DNA of 24,990 nucleotides from Chitinophagia bacterium (GTDB taxonomy: Bacteria; Bacteroidota; Bacteroidia; Chitinophagales; Chitinophagaceae): positions 1-24,990 of the forward strand of contig RGMU01000002.1 of the NCBI GenBank assembly GCA_010021705.1, in the 5' to 3' direction. Below are positions 1 through 7,205 of this stretch, piece by piece (positions within the stretch are counted from its first letter, which is position 1; each line of letters opens with the position of its first letter). The translations under genes were made by a program, and so were the position numbers. The notes under the pieces were generated by a model. It did no database searches. It was not told the DNA's origin and saw only the letters and a list, made by a program, of their open reading frames with translations.

Positions 1-1416
1 ATCAGTAATTATTTTAGGGAAAGGTTTAGACAGCGTGCCTTTGTAGGCAATGTAGCCGGCATTGTTGATGTTTATACCCTTAAAAAAGCAACTATTACTA
101 TTTTCGGCTTGGGGCAGGGCATCGGCTTCCCATGTTGCAAAATTTCTTTTTGATGCCGTAGTGCCCACTTGCTTATCGTTAGCGTATAAATACACCGAGT
201 CGCGGGTTTCAAAGTAATAGGTACAGTTGCCTTCGGGGTCTATACCTAATGGTTTTTCCCGCTTGGGTGTAGCTTTGTTCCATGCAACAATAGGTAATTC
301 TTTACCATTAATGTTTTTTGACAGTGTTTCTGTGTGCAAAGCCGTAACGCTGTATCCCCAAAAGGCAAAGCTACCGGTGCTTCCAAGCGTTAAGCCATTT
401 ATAAGCTGATAATAGTAGTATTCTTCTTTGCCGTTTACGTTAACAAATATTCCGTCTTTGTTATTTCTGTTATAGCTAAAGGCATAGTTATTTTCCGATG
501 TAGCGGAGGCAGTTATTTGTTCATAGCTTGTAAAGTCAAGGTTTCCGCTACCGTCATCAGCAACGGTATGCACCTCCGGAATATCTTTGTACAATTTGCC
601 GTTTATAAGTATATAGCATAGCGTATCTTTGCAACCCCTATAAAAATAAGCATTAGTAGGGTAGAGGTCGCCAAAATCGGCACTATTAAAGGGTCCGTGT
701 ACGCCGGAGGGTGTGTGGATAGAATACTTGTTATTGTTGTATTTTATGTACAGATAAAAATCATTGTTATTAATTTCTATATCTTTAAATTGATGAGTGG
801 AAGAGTCTATAAGTTTATGATTATGGTAAAGTTTATATAGGTTTTGTTTATGCAACACATACAGCAAATTACCATTAGGCGATGCGGTAAACATATACTT
901 TTGGTTTTGTGTATCTGTTATATTTACAAGGCTATCATTTATATATAAATAGCTTTTATTGCCGTTGCATAGTTCAATAAGCAGGTTGTTACGCCCTATT
1001 TCTATACGGTTTTTGATTATACCGCTGTGTGGCTTACTCCATTCAGTGCTATTTCTATTCTTAAAAATAATGGCTTTGTGCGCACTGTCTGTAAAAAAGG
1101 CATTTGTAATGTAGGCTGTGGTTTTGTTTTGCGCAATTCTCGCATCCCAAAAATAGTATTGGGGAGTTGTTTTGTTGGTAAATACAATATACTTATCACC
1201 TTTGTCGGTCAGTGGTGTTTCAAAGTAATAATTGCCCAAAGTATCAAATGCAGCCCGGTAGCTGTACATCAGCAACTTTTGAGGTGTAGTGTCTTTCACT
1301 ATTTTAGTTTCTGTTACCTGTTTGGCAAAGCCACAGTAATGCAAGCCTGCTATTAAACAACCGGCAATAGAAACAATACGGCATAACGAAAAAGCACTGC
1401 GCTTTATTTTTTCCAT
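1..1416 (-). CDS. Exported protein of unknown function, C-terminus beyond the window
   Basis: An uninterrupted minus-strand frame of 472 codons runs from an ATG at 1416 to the left edge without a stop, so the protein continues outside. The first 30 residues are basic and then hydrophobic (MEKIKRSAF, then a stretch ending near GLHYCGFA), which fits a Sec signal peptide. An IAGC at residues 17-20 could be a lipobox, but the hydrophobic stretch before it is short. The remainder is rich in Asn, Tyr, Thr and Lys with recurring short strand-turn units around Asn-Gly-Lys (INGKLY, VNGKEEYY, INGKEL). This suggests an extracytoplasmic beta-rich, perhaps propeller-like, fold. I do not recognise a family. 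It starts 32 bases after the M16 gene's stop and may share its transcript. Confidence 0.75.
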   Translation of the reverse strand, partial: MEKIKRSAFSLCRIVSIAGCLIAGLHYCGFAKQVTETKIVKDTTPQKLLMYSYRAAFDTLGNYYFETPLTDKGDKYIVFTNKTTPQYYFWDARIAQNKTTAYITNAFFTDSAHKAIIFKNRNSTEWSKPHSGIIKNRIEIGRNNLLIELCNGNKSYLYINDSLVNITDTQNQKYMFTASPNGNLLYVLHKQNLYKLYHNHKLIDSSTHQFKDIEINNNDFYLYIKYNNNKYSIHTPSGVHGPFNSADFGDLYPTNAYFYRGCKDTLCYILINGKLYKDIPEVHTVADDGSGNLDFTSYEQITASATSENNYAFSYNRNNKDGIFVNVNGKEEYYYYQLINGLTLGSTGSFAFWGYSVTALHTETLSKNINGKELPIVAWNKATPKREKPLGIDPEGNCTYYFETRDSVYLYANDKQVGTTASKRNFATWEADALPQAENSNSCFFKGININNAGYIAYKGTLSKPFPKIITD

Positions 1417-1448
1417 TTTATACCTCAATAGCATACTTTATTTATCAA

Positions 1449-2732
1449 TTATAATACGACCAACTCTATAAAATCGTTCGGATTGAAATATTTTTGGGCT
1501 AAGGCTTGCAGCGTATCTGTAGTAACATTTTTATAGGTATCTACATTTTGATTAAACTTTGCCACGTCAAAGCCATTGAGTATAAGGCTTTTCCAGCGGT
1601 TTAAGATAGAAAAAGGACCGTCAAGGTCGCCTAATAAATTACCTAACAAATAGTTTTTTACTAAAAGTAGCTCTTCTTCGGCTATTGGCTCGCTTAGCAA
1701 ATGTTCCATTTCTTTATAAATTTCAGCTACTGCATTTTGAACTACGTCTCTGCCGGTTTCTGTATGTATTATCATACTTCCGCCATGTTTGCGGGGCGAA
1801 ATACTACTGTAAATACCATAAGTATAGCCCTTATCTTCACGGATATTGCTCATTAACCGAGAACCAAAGTAGCCACCAAACAGCGTATTCAGCACTACCA
1901 TAGGCGTATAGTCCGGGTGTTGGCGGTTGGGGAAAAGCCTGCCAATGCGAATTGCTCCTTGAACGCCGGTAGCATCGTGGGCAATGTTGGTTTGCCTTTC
2001 CGGAGCAGTAGTAAAGGGATATGCTTTGGGTGATAGCATGGCATTGGAGCAGGCTAATTTTCCAAAAAGTTCGCTTACAGCCTTTACGTGTTCGTCTGTT
2101 ATAAACCCGCCCATAAATATCTGTGCCAACTGTGGCTGAAAGTACGCTTCATAGTGGGCATTCACAAGGTCTCGTTCTAAGGCTTGTATGCTTTCCACGG
2201 TACTATAGCTTCCATAAGAGTGGTTATTGCCAAATAGCAGTGCATCAATATGGCGATTGGCTACAAAGTCGCAATCCCTAAGTTTTACTTGTAGCTTTTG
2301 TGTGGCATTTTTCTTATATATTTCTAATTCGCTTGCCGGAAAGGTAGCCTCTTGTAATATTTCCTGCACCAATGGCAGCAACTTTAATAAATGCTTGCTA
2401 AGGCAAAAGAGGCTTACAGTAGTATTATCGTCTCCGGCACCAATGTTGAGTTGGGCACCGTAATATTCTAACTCTTCATTTATTTGTGCTGCTGTGCGGT
2501 TGGTTGTGCCTGATTTTAGCAACCCTGCAACGGCATTAGCTATGGAGCTGTGCGCTTCATACCATATTCCTGCCGGAAACACCCAATCAATGGCAGCTAC
2601 CTCCTGCACACCGGCACGCAACCAATACAGGTTTGCGCCATTGCTTAATGCCGCGTGAGACAGCGGTGGCAAGTGAAAATTAAACGATAAAGCATCATGT
2701 ATAGGTGGAGCAATAGTTCTGTCAAGGCTCAT
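1449..2732 (-). CDS. M16 family peptidase homologue lacking the zinc motif (non-catalytic subunit type)
   Basis: The 427-residue protein has the two-lobed M16 (insulinase/processing peptidase) layout. The N-terminal lobe has a segment around residues 60-95 where active members carry HxxEH; here the aligned residues are N66-A-V-A69-G70, so both zinc histidines and the catalytic glutamate are absent. The C-terminal lobe keeps the strongly conserved stretch near 291-310 (SRLMSNIREDKGYTYGIYSS), including R298 and Y305, as seen in the inactive partner of two-subunit bacterial M16 enzymes. There is no signal peptide, so it may be cytoplasmic or its export signal may be atypical. Such proteins usually sit beside an HxxEH-containing partner; none is present in this window. 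The gene has its own candidate sigma box and a perfect inverted repeat in its leader. Family assignment is firm; the substrate is unknown. Confidence 0.88.
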   Translation of the reverse strand: MSLDRTIAPPIHDALSFNFHLPPLSHAALSNGANLYWLRAGVQEVAAIDWVFPAGIWYEAHSSIANAVAGLLKSGTTNRTAAQINEELEYYGAQLNIGAGDDNTTVSLFCLSKHLLKLLPLVQEILQEATFPASELEIYKKNATQKLQVKLRDCDFVANRHIDALLFGNNHSYGSYSTVESIQALERDLVNAHYEAYFQPQLAQIFMGGFITDEHVKAVSELFGKLACSNAMLSPKAYPFTTAPERQTNIAHDATGVQGAIRIGRLFPNRQHPDYTPMVVLNTLFGGYFGSRLMSNIREDKGYTYGIYSSISPRKHGGSMIIHTETGRDVVQNAVAEIYKEMEHLLSEPIAEEELLLVKNYLLGNLLGDLDGPFSILNRWKSLILNGFDVAKFNQNVDTYKNVTTDTLQALAQKYFNPNDFIELVVL

Positions 2733-2740
2733 TATAAAGT

Positions 2741-2771
2741 GTATATTACTGTTGAATGGACAGTAATATAC
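2741..2771. repeat. Perfect 12-base inverted repeat in the leader of the M16 gene
   Basis: Arms GTATATTACTGT (2741-2752) and ACAGTAATATAC (2760-2771) are exact reverse complements with a 7-base loop. The repeat ends 8 bases ahead of the ATG at 2732 and begins 2 bases after a TATCTTTG sigma box at 2774-2781. The likely transcription start therefore falls inside the repeat. It could be an operator or an RNA hairpin near the ribosome binding site. No T-run follows on the minus strand, so an ordinary terminator is less likely. Confidence 0.7.
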
Positions 2772-2773
2772 AG

Positions 2774-2781
2774 CAAAGATA
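2774..2781 (-). promoter_or_regulatory. Candidate Bacteroidota -7 box for the M16 gene
   Basis: Read on the minus strand this is TATCTTTG, an exact match to TAnnTTTG. No TTG lies at the usual 19-base spacing, so only the downstream half of the promoter is visible. The start of transcription would be near 2768. Confidence 0.45.
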
Positions 2782-2863
2782 ACTTACTGTTCCTAATTTT
2801 TTGATTAACCTTAATAAAGGTGTGTATTTGTGGTTTTGGCTATGGGGGAAGATGGCACTTGGG

Positions 2864-5362
2864 CTATAGTTGTGTTATATAGCCGTTATCTTGCAAATGC
2901 GTAATAACCTCTTCACGGGTAGCATAAGTGAGCGTTTCCGTGTTTACTGCATCACCGTTTAATACAGTTAATATGGTATAAGGTTGCGCTACCCCGTGCT
3001 TATAAGATATTTCCACACAATTATTTGCATCTTCACCTATCCAAAAATATTTAGTACTATTACCAGTTTTTTCAGGGCGATACTCAATGTGATTATGAGG
3101 TGCTATTCTTTGCCAACTATCCCTTAGCTCTATAAATAATGCTAGTGAGTAATACTCCAAGTTGAAACCGGAAACTTTCTCAGAAGGTAATAATAGAATA
3201 TCATAATTACCATTTCTTCGCAAGAATTGTAAATCATTCAGATTTCTATCAAACTTATTGGCTGTCGTGTAGCCTCCAAACAAAGCCGGATTTTTGATGA
3301 AATAATACCTCCAATCTGAAGTATCATTAAAATTGTCAATAATAGTTTGCAAATTAGTTTTAATATCATCAACCTCAATGCTATCAAGCTCAAAAGTATC
3401 TATCTCTATGCCGTTTAGTTCAATAGTGATTGTCTCAACAGGGTTTTCTTTGAGACAATCCATAAGCGTTTTTAAATATTGTCTCCTTGCATTTCTATAA
3501 AAGTAAGGAGTGTCATCACCGCGTAATAGCCGTTTCCAGCTGATGTCTCTATGAGTATTTATTAAAAAGCTCCAATTAGAACTAGTTGTTAGCAAATAAT
3601 CACCTTTTGCCAGCAATGCCCTTTCGAAAATATGATTAGGGAAATCTTCTGTATTTAAACCTTCACTGTCAAAAATAGCCCTTACTTTGGCTACGTAAGT
3701 ATTAAATGAGGCAAAAAATTGATTATTTTCCTCATCAGTCCAGCCGGTAATAGCATTAATAGCCTCGTTGTTTTCATTAGCTATACCGGCAAAATTTAAT
3801 AAAAAGCCTATTTCTCCCTTAAAGTAACCGTGATTTTCTATGGCTATTATATCATTCCGCCAGCCATCATTCCTTAAAATTAACTGTGCTTTTAGCTTTT
3901 CTTCATTTACTATACGTTCCGAAAAGCCCCCTATATTGGCATTATTAGTTGCTAAATACGTCAATATACCATTTCTATATGGTAATAAACCGTCTATAGC
4001 CCTTATACAGCCGGCATATTGGGCTTCGCTATCAAATCGTGCCAGTTTTTCCGCCTCTACCAAATTTCTAATAACGCGCATCCATGCTATAAAGTTAGCA
4101 TCGTCAACATCAATATCCCCATTTGCCATAGATAAATACTTTTGGTAAGCATATATCATGGTTAAATTAGGCATAGAATCTAATGCAGTACCGTTAATTA
4201 TGCTCGCAAAATAATTAGCTTCATTAAAATAGATATTACCGAGAGCGGCACCGGTAAAATACCCTTTTAGTGTCCGTGGATTGGCAGCCATATCTACAAG
4301 CCTATCTAATACCTTAGCAGTAAAAACAATATAACCTTCTGTTATGCAGCCATAAGTCTTAAATTTATTAAAAGAAATATTATCGGCATCACTTTCCTTA
4401 TTTCTAAAATAATCCACACGGGTTTTAGCATATTGTTCTTTTTTTGCAACAGTTGCATTATTCGGTACAACAAGGTTGAAGTTATCCCCCGTTGTTGAGG
4501 CATAATAATTCACGGCTGTGACTCTAAAAAAATTAGCCATTTGAGTATCAAATGTATTTTTAGTAGCGTCCCTATACCCCCAAAACAAATCAGTCCATAT
4601 AGTATCTATACGGTGAGCAAAGTTATTTATAGTGGGTAAATTGGCGGTGTACCACTTCATATCTCTAATATGCCCTTCTAAGGAGGCTTTAAAGTTTTCA
4701 AATGGCGTTAGTTGCTTGCCGCGGGCATTCATTTTGATGTATAAATCGTCTGACAAGCCAAAGTCTCTTAAAGGGATATGGTCAAAAGTTATCACGGGGT
4801 TTTCTCCCGTTAATCTATTCCATATATCGCCCGCCTGCAATGCCACCTGCTGATACTTGCCATGAATAGCATCAAGCATGTTTAACATGGCACTAATGGT
4901 AGGGTCGCTTTCCCAAGAGAGAAAAAACCAGTGCTTGTCCTTAATAGTTTTGGATAGGCTGTTTTCCAACAAAGTATCAAAATCAATACCATTATCTACC
5001 AATTTTTGGCAAAACTCCCGCGAACTTATGCGTGTTTCGTAAGTAAACCTACGGAGTATAGCTTTATTGGCACCACTTAATTGCTCTTCTCTACAGGCTA
5101 CATACCAGTGCAATAGATACAATGTGGTTAGTCGTTGCTGCCCGTCTAAGGGGTGTAGGGTATTGTTAGGAACATCTCCATATACAATGTCTAAATTTAT
5201 AGGGTTATCTTGTGATAATGCGTTAAATAAGCTATCTAAAATGCCATTTCTTATACCATCTATATTATTATCTTTCCTGCCCTGCGCATAATCCCGCTGT
5301 ATAATGGGAATTTCTATGTTATGCTGATTTATTAGCTGCCAAAATGTCTTTACTTCGTTCAT
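2864..5362 (-). CDS. Large DUF262 protein without HNH domain (candidate GmrSD-type restriction partner)
   Basis: The 832-residue protein begins with a DUF262 (GmrS-like, ParB/Srx-fold) domain: IPIIQRDYAQG at residues 18-28 and DGQQRLTT at 73-80. These are the signature motifs thought to bind and hydrolyse nucleotide in GmrSD/SspE-type proteins. MNARGKQLTPFENFKA (211-226) is a further conserved block of large DUF262 proteins. A segment near residues 507-525 (HGYFKGEIGFLL) also looks family-typical. The C-terminal 300 residues show no DxEH or other HNH motif and I cannot assign them. It follows the DUF262-DUF1524 gene after only 13 bases, so the two are almost certainly co-transcribed. I infer that it supplies recognition or NTPase function and the upstream protein the nuclease, in a defence role. 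Confidence 0.85.
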   Translation of the reverse strand: MNEVKTFWQLINQHNIEIPIIQRDYAQGRKDNNIDGIRNGILDSLFNALSQDNPINLDIVYGDVPNNTLHPLDGQQRLTTLYLLHWYVACREEQLSGANKAILRRFTYETRISSREFCQKLVDNGIDFDTLLENSLSKTIKDKHWFFLSWESDPTISAMLNMLDAIHGKYQQVALQAGDIWNRLTGENPVITFDHIPLRDFGLSDDLYIKMNARGKQLTPFENFKASLEGHIRDMKWYTANLPTINNFAHRIDTIWTDLFWGYRDATKNTFDTQMANFFRVTAVNYYASTTGDNFNLVVPNNATVAKKEQYAKTRVDYFRNKESDADNISFNKFKTYGCITEGYIVFTAKVLDRLVDMAANPRTLKGYFTGAALGNIYFNEANYFASIINGTALDSMPNLTMIYAYQKYLSMANGDIDVDDANFIAWMRVIRNLVEAEKLARFDSEAQYAGCIRAIDGLLPYRNGILTYLATNNANIGGFSERIVNEEKLKAQLILRNDGWRNDIIAIENHGYFKGEIGFLLNFAGIANENNEAINAITGWTDEENNQFFASFNTYVAKVRAIFDSEGLNTEDFPNHIFERALLAKGDYLLTTSSNWSFLINTHRDISWKRLLRGDDTPYFYRNARRQYLKTLMDCLKENPVETITIELNGIEIDTFELDSIEVDDIKTNLQTIIDNFNDTSDWRYYFIKNPALFGGYTTANKFDRNLNDLQFLRRNGNYDILLLPSEKVSGFNLEYYSLALFIELRDSWQRIAPHNHIEYRPEKTGNSTKYFWIGEDANNCVEISYKHGVAQPYTILTVLNGDAVNTETLTYATREEVITHLQDNGYITQL

Positions 5363-5375
5363 ATTTAATGGTATT

Positions 5376-7118
5376 TTAATGCTTATTGTTTGTTTGTTGT
5401 TCAGGTAAATAGCCTTCTAAGGTTTGGGCAATATCTTTCAAATAGGCATTGGCATCTGCTTCACTCCAAAAGGTCATTTGATTAATATTAGGGCTGTAAT
5501 ATTTCATAAAAACATTTTTGGTGCAAACCGGTATAAATACTGCCCCTTTTTCCCTATCTATAATAGTTTTTCTTTTTACGGGAAATACAGCGTTTTTATA
5601 AGCACGATTGGTTCCGGAATCAAGTAAAACAAGGTTGGATATATTGTCATCATCTTCATGCAAGCCGTTCTCGCTAAAATAATTTAAAACACGATTATAT
5701 AATGCTCCAAAATTATTATTTGGCTGTGTGATATAGGCAGTTATATCTTCTTTTAATTGTTCATCTTTTAATTGTTCATCTCCAATAGATGGAAGAGATG
5801 CTGTTAGCCAATCTAGTTGATGCTGTTCTGTCTTTGGCATATCTTCCGTTTGGGGCACAATATGTTCAACGTCCCAAGCTTGGGTTTGAAAGCGGTCAAA
5901 AGGAAATCTACCATTTTCTTCTTTTGCATTTAGCATGGTTTGAATATTATGTAGCAATAAAACTTTTTTAACTTGACTCTTCTCCTTAAACTCTAAGCTG
6001 TCTAACTGTACTTTATTAAGCGAGCTGCTTATCATGTTATTTAAAGTCTTTTTCGCCTCTGTTTTCGTTTGATTATTAGTAGCAACTATTACAGCTTGAA
6101 TGGTTGTGCCGGAGGCTATCAAATATCCTATTTTGTGGTACAGTTCTCTATCCGTAAACCACTCATGTAAGATTTGATAGTATCGTTTTATATTCCCCCA
6201 TATTTTCACTATATCGCTATCTTCCGGCTCTAATTTGCGTTTGAAATAGTTGAAAATAAAAAAATCACTTCCATCTGATTTTATTGCTTTGCCTTGAGAG
6301 TCTAAATCGGGTTCTACCTGGGTAATTAATTTAAAGATAAATTCTATTTTTGTTGGTTGCTTTTTTGGGTCATCATTAGTTAAAAAATACCAAAACTCCT
6401 TATTCTGCAAAGCATATTCTATATCATCCCATTCTTTGGCTATTTCAAATTGCCTTAAACGGTGTATTTCTTTTTGGTGATTATCAAATTTTGATGAACT
6501 TTTCAATAGCAGTGCTTTTATTAATTCTGCATTTGTTAGCGGTATTTTCCCGCCATTCAAGTTCATAAATCTCCTGATAGGGTCTTCGCCCCCTGCAGCT
6601 ATTTCATACCATATTACTCTGGTATCTTCGGTAAATTTTTCAAAAAAAGTCCCCCTTCTTTGAAGCCCTCCCAAATATTGCCTAATTTCATTAACTGCTA
6701 TATTAGCAAAAAAATAATCAATATTTGCATTATTTTGCTCTGCAATATTTAAATTATTTAAATTATTTAGATAATTTCTAAAACCTTCTCTGGTCTCGTA
6801 GTCAATAGTAAAATCAGGGGATAAATTAGCGTAATCTTCCATTCTGCTAAAATATTTAGCTATCAACAATATCGTAGTTAACCGCTGCTGCCCGTCTATT
6901 ACTTCATAGCTAATTTTATCTTCCCTTAGCTTTACTACTAATGGCTGCAAGCAATAATAGTTATTATCCTCTTTTTTAAACTCATTAATATCATTTAATA
7001 AGTCTAATACCTGCTCCTTATCCCACCTGTAGCCCCTTTGATAGGCGGGAATATGAAAGTGGAGTCCGTTTAAGCCACTAATAGGCAGGGCAGTTAAATT
7101 TTGAGGTTGGTTTTGCAT
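5376..7118 (-). CDS. DUF262-DUF1524 protein, GmrSD-type restriction endonuclease candidate
   Basis: The 580-residue protein joins two domains. The N-terminal DUF262 domain has IPAYQRGYRW at 23-32 and DGQQRLTT at 75-82, the nucleotide-binding signature. The C-terminal DUF1524 domain is a His-Me-finger (HNH) nuclease: WDVEHIVPQ at 415-423 with D416, E418 and H419, then an NxSNLVLLD block from 492 with N504, N509 and KR at 515-516. This is the arrangement of type IV enzymes such as GmrSD, which cut modified phage DNA, and of SspE. The catalytic residues look intact. The middle 300 residues are helical and unassigned. It is the first gene of the two-gene unit. The coding sequence is locally very AT-rich and carries two short in-frame tandem repeats (5750-5779 and 6751-6768). 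The target modification cannot be told from sequence. Confidence 0.9.
   Translation of the reverse strand: MQNQPQNLTALPISGLNGLHFHIPAYQRGYRWDKEQVLDLLNDINEFKKEDNNYYCLQPLVVKLREDKISYEVIDGQQRLTTILLIAKYFSRMEDYANLSPDFTIDYETREGFRNYLNNLNNLNIAEQNNANIDYFFANIAVNEIRQYLGGLQRRGTFFEKFTEDTRVIWYEIAAGGEDPIRRFMNLNGGKIPLTNAELIKALLLKSSSKFDNHQKEIHRLRQFEIAKEWDDIEYALQNKEFWYFLTNDDPKKQPTKIEFIFKLITQVEPDLDSQGKAIKSDGSDFFIFNYFKRKLEPEDSDIVKIWGNIKRYYQILHEWFTDRELYHKIGYLIASGTTIQAVIVATNNQTKTEAKKTLNNMISSSLNKVQLDSLEFKEKSQVKKVLLLHNIQTMLNAKEENGRFPFDRFQTQAWDVEHIVPQTEDMPKTEQHQLDWLTASLPSIGDEQLKDEQLKEDITAYITQPNNNFGALYNRVLNYFSENGLHEDDDNISNLVLLDSGTNRAYKNAVFPVKRKTIIDREKGAVFIPVCTKNVFMKYYSPNINQMTFWSEADANAYLKDIAQTLEGYLPEQQTNNKH
5750..5779. 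repeat. Two tandem copies of a 15-base unit inside the DUF1524 gene
   Basis: The unit cttttaattgttcat occurs twice in a row and encodes a duplicated Asp-Glu-Gln-Leu-Lys in the loop after the HNH histidine region (residues about 448-457). Change in copy number would keep the reading frame. Confidence 0.8.
6751..6768. repeat. Two tandem copies of a 9-base AT-only unit in the DUF262-DUF1524 gene
   Basis: The unit aaattattt is repeated twice and followed by a degenerate third copy (agataattt). It encodes the LNNLNNLN stretch around residues 117-124. The surrounding 60 bases (6721-6780) hold only 9 G or C. Confidence 0.75.
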
Positions 7119-7134
7119 ATTTTGAAATTTTACA

Positions 7135-7164
7135 CAAAATAACTATTTCGCACAAAATACCCAA
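7135..7164 (-). promoter_or_regulatory. Possible promoter of the DUF262 gene pair with repeated TATTTTGTG
   Basis: On the minus strand a TTG (7164-7162) is followed after 20 bases by TATTTTG (7141-7135), close to but one T short of the TAnnTTTG consensus. The nonamer TATTTTGTG occurs twice, at 7151-7159 and 7133-7141, 18 bases apart, which could be overlapping promoters or a repressor's half-sites. It lies in the 87-base gap after the TPR gene and suggests the pair has its own promoter. Weak evidence. Confidence 0.35.
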
Positions 7165-7205
7165 TCTTATCACCAAAAATGTCCATTAGACCTAATTTTA
7201 AAGGT

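Noticed and set aside
1027..1356. A 109-codon plus-strand frame
   Set aside because: It is antisense to the continuous 472-codon minus-strand frame with a signal-like start, and has no family resemblance.
1..1416. Possible pseudogene or gene-free region at the left edge
   Set aside because: Reading the minus strand from the ATG at 1416 gives 472 codons with no stop to position 1; it is an intact gene cut by the window edge.
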